DNA from: Episyrphus balteatus
Lineage: Eukaryota > Arthropoda > Insecta > Diptera > Syrphidae
Direction: 5' to 3'
Length of the DNA: 64,000 nt
Assembly (NCBI RefSeq): GCF_945859705.1
Contig: NC_079134.1
Location: 41,904,402 to 41,968,401 of the forward strand
Position numbers and translations under genes: made by a program. How positions within the stretch are numbered: the first letter of the stretch is position 1; each line of letters begins with the position of its first letter. A model generated the notes under the pieces. The model worked only from the letters and a program-made list of their open reading frames with translations. It did not search any database and was not told where the DNA came from. Positions 23,560-34,429 of the stretch are shown here, piece by piece.

Positions 23560-24600
23560 GCCCAGGAACTTGTCCTTCATGGACAAAATATTTGGTAAAG
23601 TTTTGTCGAATTTCTTCGGCCACTCTTTTGCAATGATTTTCTGGGATATTTGCAGTGCTTGTTTCAGCAACATGAATATCAAAGCAGTTGCAACTTATCA
23701 AAAAGGTATGTAAGACAAAAAGGCTTTTATAACTCCATCATCGACATTCTTTACTCTTAGATCAATTTTATTAAACGATTCGCAAGCAATCCAAATGCAT
23801 GTTCGGTAACATTTCTTGCTCTTGAAAGGCATTATGTTAAATATTCTCTATTTTTGACATTAGCTTGAAGAAATATATGGCTTCATTACATGCTTTTTGC
23901 AAAAGAAAAATCACAGTACTTGGAATATTTTTGCTATAGATAGAGGAATTAAAGGATTTTTAACTTATCAAAGTTTTTCAACTTTCCTGATTAAGAGTTT
24001 CGTAATCTTTTGAATGAGTAAAGGAATAACCACACACCAGAGGTAAGCGGTCATTCCTTAACGGACGTTAATAAGACAAGATCAGTGGAAAACGGAAATT
24101 GAAGGAAATAAATTAAAAGATTTACCTTTAAATACTGGCTTTTAAGGTTTTCCATAAGGCCCTGTAGACTTCTGGGACACAACACGTTATAAAGGACTGC
24201 GACAATCTTGTTTGGTTGTCAGTTCTTTAATTGCACTCCCCTGTTGCAAGATATCTAAAAATTGCCGCCAACTTTTCAGCTGGTGAAAACACGTCTTCTT
24301 TTCAACCACTGACAATAGCATTTTGAAGGTTGTCTCATGTCTCATCATCTTTAAATTATTTACAAAAAAAAAACACCCTGTCGTTAATAAGCAGTTCTTT
24401 TGTTACAAAATTAAATGAGCCTTGCTCTCCAGCTCTCAATCTTCTCCATGGCCTAATCAACAATTTTAGTGTCTTTTTTTTTATTCCAATGATGCATCCT
24501 TGCACAAGCTAAAAATTGCTTGAACTATTATGTACTTCGTCGCCATAACTGTCCATCAAAATCCATCACTTAATTCATATTTTTTCTCTTTTGCACTCAT
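23560..24600 (-). pseudogene. PIF/Harbinger transposase relic
   Basis: Reading the minus strand from an ATG at 24600 (MSAKEKK), degraded pieces of a Harbinger nuclease appear in order. At about 24450-24250 come RPWRRLRAGEQGSFNF, then SPAEKLAAIFRYLATGE, the typical N-terminal region. Near 24160 is VPEVYRALWKTLKA. At about 23820-23770 is RARNVTEHAFGLLANR, matching the family's conserved C-terminal RRVxENAFGILxxR block. Several frame changes and stops separate these, so it is dead. The catalytic aspartates in between are not recognisable. A possible accessory DNA-binding frame lies on the opposite strand at 24933, consistent with the two-gene layout of Harbinger transposons. Confidence 0.75.
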
Positions 24601-24932
24601 TTTGTTCAAAAGAAATCAATCACCTTGACTCATAAATGAAAGAATAGGAGTCATAAGCCACGATTACAATGGAAAACCCATTGTTCACCAAAAGCCTAAA
24701 AGTAGGTCGGGGAACAAATACTTCAAGGATCAAGGGTCGTATGGTGTGAACCACTCCACTAAAAATTGGTATTTTCACTGAAAATACAAATAAAATAAAA
24801 TACATGCTCAGTTTCTTTTCGTAGAATTGACACTTTTAAGTGAGTGCCATTAGCTTTTCTTTCCCTGGGAAATTTTAATTTTTCGTAGAATTCTAATTCC
24901 TGGAACCTCGTCTTCTGAAGGGAACCTTAAAT

Positions 24933-25205
24933 TTGTGTGCGTTACCCATTCTAATTAAATTACAGGAAATCTGTGTAACAAAACGATTCACTGATCAAAG
25001 TCGACAAAGGCTCTTAACAACAACACTTATGGTCGTGACAAAACATCCAAAGGAACTCAGGATTCAACACCTTACTAATACGACATGGAATCGCATTTCT
25101 AAGGAACTTGAAGTTCAAGAGTATTTTAAAGTCGATGGTGCACTGTATTGTTACACTATAAGTTTTCTGTTTGAATGGACAACTAATTTTTTAAACAGCA
25201 TTTGA
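24933..25205 (+). pseudogene. possible MADF/Myb-like accessory ORF of the Harbinger element
   Basis: A 90-codon frame contains VVTKHPKELRI then TTWNRISKELEVQEYF, the spacing and Trp/Ile/Leu pattern of a MADF or SANT-like helix bundle. Harbinger transposons carry such a DNA-binding partner gene beside the nuclease. Here it lies head to head with the nuclease relic. It starts with an alternative codon in the called frame, has no convincing ATG, and may be a partial exon. Weak but contextually sensible. Confidence 0.35.
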
Positions 25206-26808
25206 AGTCTAAAATTTAAATCAAAGTATTTCGTCCATAGATTCCTTTTGTCCTTTTCGATTTTCCTGTTAAAACTGGAACCAAAAACAAAAATACAATA
25301 GCTCATGTTGTATTCTTTGTCATTTTTGTTTCCACTATTTTTGCTGACATTTTAAGCTGGAGCAATGAAAAGTTTTTTTTTTCAACACACAGAGTGTGCA
25401 ATTTACCAAGCGTCACAAAATAAAACCAGTAACTTTTCTCAATGTAACAGAAGGGATAAATTAAAAAGGAGTCGAAATGAATGCGCATTCAACTAGAAAA
25501 GATAACTTTTATAGAAAAATGTAAAAAGCTTAGGCACTCTTGGTGTTTCAGTAGTAGCTAGTAGCAATGGAAAAGGAAAATAAACTGAAACTGATGCAGT
25601 TGCCTTTTGTTAAACTGGGATGGGCATTAAAGACAAAATGTCAAAAGATTGTGGCATTCAGATGCAGATGCAGAGGACACATCAAAAAGTAAAACTTAGC
25701 ATTTGGAAAACAATGTAATGATCTGTCTGTCTATAGGAATACTGAGCAGCATGGAGAATTTAGGAAGAATAAAACAAAAATTGAACTCAATTCTGTGAAA
25801 CATTAAATGTGTAACAGAGTGTAATTTTTTCAAATTACTGAATTTCTTTGTTTTAAAGTTTATTGTTCGTATTTTAACGTCAGCTGATTCACTTATTAAG
25901 GAAACCTAATTTGGGAAGGAAGTCACCCTCACTTTATTTTTTTCAATTCTCGGGAATTGTTTTATAATAAAAAATATTGATAACAAAAAAAGTATAATCA
26001 AGGCATTGCGAAGAAATGAAGGTTTTTATAAGGATTTTTCAATATATTGGAGACATCTCTTATTACCAAATTAGAGGAGATATCTGTCAACTTGTAGAAT
26101 TTTCGCTTCATTTAGCAGCCGTTTGTTACTAGTATATTTCCCGCGAGTCCTGTCGTACCGCATATCGTGGAAAATTAGCAATATATTTCTTTTTAAGATT
26201 GCCACCTTCTTCATGTTTCTTTTATAGATGACCAAAACCACAACTTGTGGTTTTTAATCTGTGAATAACAAATCACAATCACTAAAGTGAGGGAAAAAAT
26301 AAATTGAAGTTGAAAAGTCGTTGTTTCAAAGTTGAACTACTTTGATTTATGTGACTTTAAGATACGAAACCATCAAAAATTAACCTATTTTCCACGTTGA
26401 TTTTAAAATGTCCATCTTCAACGCAAAATCATTCCGAATAATAGTTAAATTTCATTGTTTTCACGTATTTTTATGGTGGCTTTTCCCTCAGTGTACCTGT
26501 GATCAGTTCATAGATATGTAACTTCATTATTAACTTTTCAGTTCGCACAAATAAAGCATTTCCCCTAAATGTCGTTTTGCCGAGTTCTTTCTATGATATC
26601 ATTTGATGCCTATCACACGAATCAAATCATTCAAAAGAAGCCTATTTTACAAGTTTACACTAAAAGTTAGAAGCTTATCAAAATTGATCACTTCCGGTAA
26701 AAACTATTTAAAACCATGTTCCCAGCAAATTAAAAATACATATTTACATAATGCAAACTTGAAAATAATAAAACCTGCATTTTGGTTTGAATTTGATAAA
26801 AAATTAAA
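25206..26808. other. intergenic, no gene recognised
   Basis: AT-rich DNA possibly including further Harbinger debris. No frame shows a known motif, and no terminal inverted repeat for the Harbinger element was identified. Confidence 0.5.
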
Positions 26809-27423
26809 TGCACGACTGGGTCGCACGAACTTGCTCTAAGAGTTCAAGTTGCTTAAAATTTTAAGACTTTTTATATAGAAATTTTGGAAATGAAGGTACC
26901 TAATACCTATGTATACCTACATATGTATATGTATAAAAACAAGAAAAAAAATAAAAAAAAACATAAAATTCGTTTTTTAAAAGAATAAAACAAAATCTGA
27001 AATCAAATTGCGCTCCAAAACAAGTATGCAGTTTTATTTGATATTTTAGGGTGCATTTTTAGAAAAAAATCAAAATCGTTAGAGCCGTTTTTTAAAAAAA
27101 CTAATTTTTTATAAATAATTTTTTGGAAAAAAAGTTTGAAAAAAAAATTGGTATGCCATTTTGTAGAAATCACTGATCAACATCTAAAACCAAAATTTCC
27201 AAAAAATTAAAATTTTTTTTTTTAAATCCAAAAATTATTTTTTTCAAAATTTTTTGCTTTTTTAAAAAAAGTTTTGTTAAAATCGAATAAGTAGTTTCAA
27301 AGTAAATCGGATTTAATTGGTCTATCCGTTTAGGCTGTAGCTTCGTTTACAGACAGACAGACAGACGGACTTCCGGGACCAACATTACTATCATCGTAAT
27401 GTCATGTAAAAATGTTATCTCAA
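26809..27423 (-). mobile_element. Helentron-associated element, copy c, truncated
   Basis: Minus orientation. The 3' hairpin end (GCACGACTGGGTCGCACG) is at 26810-26827. The interior matches copy b, including the ACAGACAGACAG microsatellite and the CATCGTAATG box. The last ~60 bp of the 5' end are missing beyond 27423. Confidence 0.7.
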
Positions 27424-27493
27424 CTTTTCTTTTCTTTTCTCTGGAAAACCCGTCTGATAGACTGGCACATTGGCCCAAGCGCCCAAGGCCAAA

Positions 27494-29503
27494 CTGCCGT
27501 GCTAAGCACAAAGGACATATATCCATTTTTGAGCATCTCTTTTAAAGAGAACATGTTCTCTTTTTCAACGCTGATCTTTTGTACACTCTCTTTTTTCATA
27601 AAATTCTTTTTTTGTTCTCTATTTTTCAAATGTCCTCTTTTTAGTCTCTTTTTATTTGCCTCAATAGTTTTTCCAAAATGTAACAATTCCGTCTTCCACT
27701 TTAAAATTTGTTTCAATTTTGCCCATTCACCATGCATGTAGATGTCTAGATGTCCATCTGTCCGTTGTATCTCTTTAAAAGAGAACGTTGTTTTTTCGAT
27801 TTATTTTATATTTTCTTTTTCTGTACGGATCTTTGATTGTTCTCTTTTTCTTTAAACTACATTTTTGTGTATTTAAAATAATTTATTTACTTTTCAACAA
27901 CTTAAATAAATGATTATTGATTCAAAGTTTTATCTCTGCGATCTTAAGTCTACTTTTTTTTAACCGATTGTGAAAAACTGGTAAGCAAAATGTCGACACA
28001 AAATGTTGACTATTATAAAAGCCTTTTCAGACCACTTTTAGATATTATGTTAAATTTTTTTAAAACCCAAATATTTTGGTCGATATTTCTTTTTAATCAA
28101 TCGGCTTTTGTGAAGTCAAGATTTTTAAATGTTCAGTTTGAATTTACTTCTCTGGGAGATGGTAAACATCCATACAAAAGATTTACAACAGGCATGTCAA
28201 ACTCAATGGTAACGAAGGGCCAAAACAGCGAGATCAAAATTTGTATGGGCCGCAGAAAAAAGTAGAACTAAAATTTGTATAAAACAAATTATGATTGATT
28301 TCATTAATATATTCCATTTACCATGTTTTTTCTAAGACCAAGGTTAGTTAGGCTGGATCTTATAGGTAACTCATTCGTCTTAATGACTTAAATAACAACT
28401 CGCATCGACAGGTACATTTAACAGGAAAAAAGCGAAGAAAATCAAGAGAACTTGTCTTTCAAAGACATAAATCTGCAAGCCTTTTTCATATTCAGTATGA
28501 AAGTTTATATTTTTTTGTGGATTATTTTTGATACGACCGATAAGGATAGATACGGATTAACTTAAGAAAAGTAAAAGAATTCATAAATTTCGATAAATAA
28601 TAACGTGTAAAAGGGATTAAGCTCTTAAAGACATTTTCGTTTTGATTCTACAATTTCGGAATATGCTTGAGGCTCGAAGATTCTATATTTGTGCATAATG
28701 GGGTTTTTGCCATAAAATAAAGAATGTCACGTTATTCTTCTGTACAAAAATTAAAGTATTGGACCAATCTGGAAACTCTCTGGTCATGAAATCCATAGAA
28801 AACGTCATTTAGGGCTGTACTTTATTTTTTTAAAAATTTAAAATTAAATGAGACAAAAAAAAATGTTGGATATCTCAACAAAAACTTTAAAAATTGAGCA
28901 ACATGAAACAAAAAATTGCAATTTTTTCGCTAAGGCCTAATAATATGGCAAAGTACTGTAAATTATAAACTTAAACTCGAAATTATTAAAAATGTCGACT
29001 GGACCGCAGAGTTAAGCGTTGTTGGCCGCAAGCGGCCTGCGGGCCGCAAGTTTGACATGCCTGATTTACAATAACTGAGGAGATGGAGGCTTTGACAAGC
29101 AAACTTTTTAAAAGAAAGTACTGTTTGATCAGCTGATCCTGTTTCCTCTACTACTGTTACGTTGATTGTTGTTTTTTTTTTTTAATCAAGTCCTCTTTTT
29201 TTAAAAGTTCAAAAGTAAAATGTTCTCTTTAGTAAAGTTCCACATGGACACCCTAGCGTATACCTATCTAATTTGAATTTTTAATTATCAGAGTTTGAAA
29301 TAAATGCATTTTACTATTTAGGAGTACAGCAGAATAATGTCGGTATGTTCATCTTCATTTACGAATTTGAGCCACTTGAAATTGAAAATGCGCTGTTTTT
29401 AGTAAACATAAAAATGAGGCATTGTTTTAGGATGGCAAAGATGCCTTTAACTCAATTTTGGAATTTTGACACATAGATACGGCCTTTTTGCTTAGCACGG
29501 CAG
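27494..29503. mobile_element. terminal-inverted-repeat element, about 2.0 kb, superfamily open
   Basis: The inverted ends CTGCCGTGCTAAGCACAAAG and (reverse complement) CTGCCGTGCTAAGCAAAAAG match at 19 of 20. No obvious target duplication is visible. The interior has repeated CTCTTT / AAAGAGAAC words on both sides of a nested hAT element. No transposase frame is recognised. Confidence 0.6.
28189..29063. mobile_element. non-autonomous hAT element with CAGGCATGTCAAAC ends, 875 bp
   Basis: The left end CAGGCATGTCAAACTCAATG and the right end (reverse complement CAGGCATGTCAAACTTGCGG) are flanked by the 8-bp duplication ATTTACAA at 28181-28188 and 29064-29071. Ends of the type CAGG-TGTCAAACT followed by GGCC-rich DNA are well known in animal hAT elements. 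It is nested in the 2-kb element around it. No transposase frame. Confidence 0.9.
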
Positions 29504-29858
29504 CAGTACAACGGTCCGACTTTGTTATTCAACGCAAGGGAACTATGAACATTGTAGGCGACACTCTACCTTGTGATCCACTACCAACTCAACGAGGTAC
29601 CCAGATTTCGACAGAGTTTCTTTAAGACAACCATGTCGCAGTTACCGTTGGGCATTTGCGTGTCGCAAAAACCATTTCCTGAATGACTTATAGCTTTAAC
29701 TGGGCAGGAACGTTCCGTGACGTAAGTTAGGCTTTACTGGTGCTCTAATACATTTCGCAAGTAATCGTTGTTCTGCAGAAAATGGTTGAAAATAAATCTA
29801 AATTTCCAATTCACGTCCATATTAACAAAAATGTTCAAGGAACCATATCGGCCAATCA

Positions 29859-30083
29859 GGCGTTCAGAATAAATGGATCAAGTCCACTCCCCTATAGGTT
29901 GGATGTTTTAAGGTCTTAAAAATAAAGGGCATCGTTTTATATCAAATAGAATGAAAGAAAAAAATTTTGGAGATATAGAGCTATTGATCAAAGGATCCTT
30001 TAGTTCCTGAGAAAAAGCTTCTCAAACTTCAAAATAATGCAAAAAATTTCCAATGGACTTGACCCATTATTATTCTGAACGCC
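29859..30083. mobile_element. MITE-like inverted repeat, 225 bp
   Basis: The ends GGCGTTCAGAATAA and (reverse complement) GGCGTTCAGAATAATAATGG are inverted, and both continue into a TCAAGTCCA stretch. The target duplication is not clear. It lies just downstream of the minus-strand gene ending at 30320. Confidence 0.65.
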
Positions 30084-30319
30084 ACATTTATCTTATTACT
30101 GCTTTAAATCAATTTAGCAAAACATTTAGAAACTTTGTTACAAAATAATTTCCCACATTATTAATTCAAACAAGTTTATTTAAGGATATATTTTAGTAAA
30201 ATATATTTCGTTATCATTATAAGCATTAATCACTTTAATCTATGTACCTACAAATATTTTTCCAAGTAGATTATCCAGCTTCCAAACACTTAAAACTTAA
30301 AAATAATAACAGACCTATT

Positions 30320-31546
30320 TTATAAAACATTAAAAGCAATTTTCGCCGCTTCAATCATTCTATTGAACAAAGCAATTTTACCCTGCCTTCCGCTATCTAC
30401 CGCAGAATGTAATACTGTATTACGTACATTTTTTGGTAATACAATTCCAAGTAGAGTCAAATCCATTGCAATTCTATTACCCGAAGTCACTTCAACATTT
30501 CCTTGTTCCATAGTTTTAATAGCCAGACCCAACTGCTTCCTTGCAAAACCGTCACAATTAAGTCCTGCTGATGAAAAACTCAAAAATGCACCCGAAATTC
30601 CAGCTTGCGTTCTACGCCTTGACTTTTCAGCCTCTTTACGAAATATATTTTCAGCTGATTCACGATCAGTATCTGCTAATTTTGCTACATAATCGAAATA
30701 TTCTCTAACGTCGAATGCTATTTTGGCAAAGTCACCAAGCAAACTTACTAGCAACTGTCTTAACCTATTGACCTTAAGAGCAGAAGCACCTAATTTAATA
30801 GATTCTTCAGCTGCTTTATTGATTTCTGATATGGCAGCCCAAGCATGAGGATCTTTTGCTGCTGCTTCAGCATTTTGATTTATAATTTGACCTTGCGGTG
30901 GCACATTTTGAACTTCAATGATGGACTTTGTTGCTCTTTGATAAGAATATGGTGTTGATTCGTAAAGAACAATAAAGACAGCTTGAAGAGTTTGACGGGC
31001 TGCAATGAGCGCTTGTCTTGATGTTCCTCCTCCAGCACTAATTCCTTGAGTAGCTGCATTTGCTGAAACCTCCATTTGATTAACAAGTTCAAGTCCAAAT
31101 TTTTGAAGCACTTGACTAGCTTCACCAAGACCTTGTCTTGTGTTGTCATGGGATAGAGCCATAGCATCTCCAAGACACTGTAATACTATCACTCCTGCAT
31201 CTAAAAGTGCATTTCGGGATGATTGTATTCCCTTCTGAATAGCTTCTATAGCAGCTATTGGTTGATTGTGGAGTAGTAATTCTTCACCAATTGCAAATCC
31301 ATTCATTGCTTCCTTTTCAGAAATCGACAAGGAATTTACAAAATCAATGTATCCATTTTTTAGAGCAAGTTTTGCATCGGTAAAGACTCCATATTGACCA
31401 TATTGATTGTAATTTTGTATTATACTATTGATGGTATTACGAACTAGATCACTTTCGAAATTATTTGTATTGTTAACATTTAATTGATTTGCAAAAACAA
31501 CAAAAATTGTAGCAATCGTCAAAAAGAAATATCTTAAAAAGTTCAT
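30320..31546 (-). CDS. secreted alpha-helical protein, cysteine-poor paralogue
   Basis: An intact single exon of 408 residues from the ATG at 31546; the called frame begins two codons earlier at a TTG. The signal peptide is MNFLRYFFLTIATIFVVFA, cleaved before NQLN. It aligns end to end with the gene at 32604 (very similar) and with the gene at 12309. It lacks the latter's SLCLDILDDGCQ insert, starting instead VNNTNNFES. Only two mature cysteines remain (LQCLGDA and LNCDGF). The C-terminal block EVTSGNRIAMDLTLLG is conserved. A helical body with no transmembrane segment and no recognised enzyme or binding motif suggests a soluble extracellular protein. Function unknown. Confidence 0.9.
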   Translation of the reverse strand: MNFLRYFFLTIATIFVVFANQLNVNNTNNFESDLVRNTINSIIQNYNQYGQYGVFTDAKLALKNGYIDFVNSLSISEKEAMNGFAIGEELLLHNQPIAAIEAIQKGIQSSRNALLDAGVIVLQCLGDAMALSHDNTRQGLGEASQVLQKFGLELVNQMEVSANAATQGISAGGGTSRQALIAARQTLQAVFIVLYESTPYSYQRATKSIIEVQNVPPQGQIINQNAEAAAKDPHAWAAISEINKAAEESIKLGASALKVNRLRQLLVSLLGDFAKIAFDVREYFDYVAKLADTDRESAENIFRKEAEKSRRRTQAGISGAFLSFSSAGLNCDGFARKQLGLAIKTMEQGNVEVTSGNRIAMDLTLLGIVLPKNVRNTVLHSAVDSGRQGKIALFNRMIEAAKIAFNVL

Positions 31547-31625
31547 ACTCAAAGTGGTTAACTAGACTCTTCAAAAAATTAATTCATACTGGTGACTTAT
31601 TTAAATGAAGTTCTTTTTTTATAGA
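31547..31625 (-). promoter_or_regulatory. upstream block shared with the neighbouring paralogue
   Basis: Upstream of the ATG, the minus strand reads TATAAAAAAAGAAC, then ATTTAAATAAGTCACCAG (31590-31607), then GAGTCTAGTT (31560-31570). The same three words in the same order and spacing precede the gene at 32604. ATTTAAATA lies about 35 bp before the initiator-like GTCTAGTT and is the more likely TATA element. AAGTCAC is a candidate shared control site. Confidence 0.5.
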
Positions 31626-31940
31626 AATGTAAAATAAATCATTAAATGCGAAACAAAAATAAACGACCACTAAACGAGTTATTTATTTTAGTTTAATTTA
31701 ATTGTCTGTTTAACTTTATAAGACTTGTATGAAAAAAAAAAATAATGTTAAATTGTAGAAAAATTAAACAGCACAGCAGTTAAGTGCAGATGAAAGATAT
31801 TATTTCGGGAATTTGGTTTGTTTTATTATACACAGGACCGTATTTGGCATTGATAAACGAAAGTGCCATAAACTTCGAATAAGACACAGACACCTCAAAT
31901 ACATATACTTGTGAACAAAACGATGCTAAAGAAGAATTGG

Positions 31941-32416
31941 CTTTGAAAACTGACACGCGTCGCTTTAAAAATGACGCACGTAACTTTTTGAAAACTGGCG
32001 CGCGGACACTTTTTGAAAACTGACGCACGTCACTTTTTGAAAATTGGTGCGCGGACACTTTTTGAAAACTGACGCACGTCACTTTTTGAAAACTGGTGCG
32101 CGGACACTTTTTGAAAACTGACGCGCATCACTTTTTGAAAACTGACTCGCGTCACTTTTTGAAAACTGAATTACGTCACTTTTAAAAACTGACGCGCGCC
32201 ACTTTTTGAAAACTGACACACGTCACTTTTGAAAACTGACGCGCTTAACTTTTTGAAAACTGACGCGCGTCACTTTTTGAAAAGTGACGCGTGTTACTTT
32301 TGAAAACTCACTTCTGAAGACTGACACGCATCAATTTTGAAAACTGACACGAGTCACTTTTGAAAACTGACGCGCGTCGCTTTTTGAAAACTGACGCGCG
32401 TCACTTTTGAAAACAG
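31941..32416. repeat. minisatellite, ~24-bp unit with 48-bp higher order
   Basis: Repeats of ACTTTTTGAAAACTGACGCG/CGTC, about 19 copies. In the left part two unit types alternate (GACGCACGTC and TGGTGCGCGGACA), giving a ~48-bp dimer period. CpG-rich in an AT-rich setting. It sits between two paralogous genes. The 100-codon minus frame across it is a repeat artefact. Confidence 0.9.
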
Positions 32417-32603
32417 AAAATTCTTCTCAATATGGTTTTCCATGAGGCCCTGTCATCTGGTTGATATGTACGTCTCTCAGCAGATACGTCAGTTTGTGAG
32501 AAGAGGGTTGACGAATTGAGATAGCTACAGAAAATCTCTTGGCACCATTTGGTTAAAGAAAAATACACAAAACAAGAATTTATTTACAATAAAATGTTTT
32601 ATT

Positions 32604-33824
32604 TCAAAGCGTTTTAAAGGCGTTTCCTGTCGCGTCCAGCAATCTATTAAATAAGGCTATTTTACCATATCTTGCACTCTCTGCCGCAGCACGAAGTACC
32701 AAAGTACGTACGCTTGCTGGTAAACCGAGTCCCATAATCGCCAAATCCAAAGCAATTTTATTTCCCGAAGTCACTTCAACATTGCCTTGTTCAAAAGTCT
32801 TTATGGATCTTCCTAATTTGGTTCTCGTTAAAATGTTAGAATTGACATTTCCAGATGAAAAACCCAAAAACACATTAGATATTGTTTTTTGGATATTTTG
32901 TTTAAACTTTCGAGCCTCCTTACGCAATAGGTCCTCGGCTGATAAAGGATCAGTTTCTGCTAATTTCGCTATATATTCGAAATATTCTCTTGTTTCGGCG
33001 CCAATTTGAGCAAAATCACAAACTAAACTTACAAGATATTGTTTTAACTGGTTAACTCTTTCAGCCGAAGCGCCCTTTTTAATGGAGTCATCAGCCGCTT
33101 TGTTAATTTCAGAAATGAGAGCAGAAGCATGAGGATCTTTTGCTCCTACTTCAGCATATTGATTTACTATCTGGTATTGATGAGATGTGGTACTTTGAGC
33201 ATCGTTCACAGATTTCGTTGCAAGTCTATGGGAATCTTGAGCCACATCATAAAGAAGAATAAACACAGATTGGAGACCTTGACGGGCAGCATTTATTGCT
33301 TGTCTTGCAGTTCCACTTCCAGCACTAATTCCCTGGGATGCTGAGTTTTTAGAAATTTCCATTTGAAAAACCAGATCCATTCCAAATGTTTGCACCATTT
33401 GACTGGCTTCATTAAGGCCTTCTCTCGCGTTTTCATTGGAAAGGGTTAAAGCATCTCCAAGACACTGAAGTGCCTTAACTCCTGCATCATATAGTAAATT
33501 TTCGGCAGCTTCTATTCCCTGCTGTATTGCTTTTATAGCAGCTAATTGTTGATTTTGAAGTAATAATTCTTCACCAGTTGAAAATGCATTCATTGCTTCG
33601 TTTTCACAAATTGATAAAGCTTTAACACTGTCAATGTATCCATCTTTAAGAACAACTTTAGCATCGATTAAACCTCCATATTGTTTATAGGTTTCTATAA
33701 TACTGTTAATAGTATTACGAACTTGTTCACTTTCAAAATTATTTATATTGTTGGTGTTTAATTGTTGCGCAATAACAACAACTACTGCAGCAACAAAGAA
33801 AAGGAAACATCCGAAATATTTCAT
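32604..33824 (-). CDS. secreted alpha-helical protein, cysteine-poor paralogue
   Basis: An intact single exon of 406 residues from the ATG at 33824; the called frame extends 11 codons upstream to a TTG, but the signal peptide begins at this ATG (MKYFGCFLFFVAAVVVVIA, cleaved before QQLN). Closely related to the gene at 30320. Shared segments are NNINNFESEQVRNTINSII, DAGVKALQCLGDALTLS and EVTSGNKIALDLAIMGLG. Mature cysteines are few (ICENEA, LQCLGDA, LVCDFA). AATAAA overlaps the region just past the TGA (32598-32603), giving a very short 3' UTR. Soluble and extracellular by prediction; no function assigned. The head-to-tail pair arose by duplication. Confidence 0.9.
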   Translation of the reverse strand: MKYFGCFLFFVAAVVVVIAQQLNTNNINNFESEQVRNTINSIIETYKQYGGLIDAKVVLKDGYIDSVKALSICENEAMNAFSTGEELLLQNQQLAAIKAIQQGIEAAENLLYDAGVKALQCLGDALTLSNENAREGLNEASQMVQTFGMDLVFQMEISKNSASQGISAGSGTARQAINAARQGLQSVFILLYDVAQDSHRLATKSVNDAQSTTSHQYQIVNQYAEVGAKDPHASALISEINKAADDSIKKGASAERVNQLKQYLVSLVCDFAQIGAETREYFEYIAKLAETDPLSAEDLLRKEARKFKQNIQKTISNVFLGFSSGNVNSNILTRTKLGRSIKTFEQGNVEVTSGNKIALDLAIMGLGLPASVRTLVLRAAAESARYGKIALFNRLLDATGNAFKTL

Positions 33825-33915
33825 TCTCAAAATTGAATAACTAACTGGAGTCTTCAAACACTTTGTTTGTACTGTGACTTACTTAACTGAAGATCTTTTT
33901 TTTATAGACACATAA
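33825..33915 (-). promoter_or_regulatory. upstream block shared with the neighbouring paralogue
   Basis: On the minus strand the order is TCTATAAAAAAAAGATC, then GTTAAGTAAGTCACAGT (33871-33888), then AGACTCCAGTTAG (33841-33853), matching the block at 31547-31625. Retention of these words across two diverged promoters suggests function. Confidence 0.5.
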
Positions 33916-34429
33916 AAATTGTCTTAAAATGCAGAACTGAAATAAACAAAAACGAGTTATTTATTTTATTTATTAATTGCATTTAACATTTCAAGTTCTC
34001 TGAAAGAACTTCAATCATTTTGTTATGAGAAAAATGTCAAATGCGGCTTATAAGTTGATCTAAAGAATCAATTCAAATTTAACTGCACCAGGACCGTCTT
34101 TGGACATGAAAGGGCCGTTGGGTAGGTTATAGTTTCTGGTCTCTTCATTCTTTTCAAATCAGATTTATAAAAAAAATTAAACTTCGGGTAATTCATGAAA
34201 CGGTGTAAACTCTTCGTAAACTTGGTAAACGTGGTAAAAGCGTCAAAACTTTGTATGAGTTTCACAGTTCAATTACCACATTTACCTTTTTACTAGGTTT
34301 ACCCCTAATATGTTACAGAAAATAGTTAGTTGTAATTTCAACAACAATTGACTGTTTTGATAAATTGACCCTAGTAAACTCCAATAAAAGTTCCTATAAG
34401 AACGTTAGTTTGAATTGGCCGAACATAAA

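Larger units (their letters stand above)
19968..23560. repeat. segmental duplication, copy 2
   Basis: The sister of 16857-19945. It retains the uninterrupted hAT target site at 20588-20595 and about 480 bp (20705-21180) that copy 1 lacks, where copy 1 has a Helentron-like insertion instead. It is itself interrupted by a 2.2-kb hAT element at 21219-23433. Differences between copies are scattered substitutions and small homopolymer indels. Confidence 0.85.
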
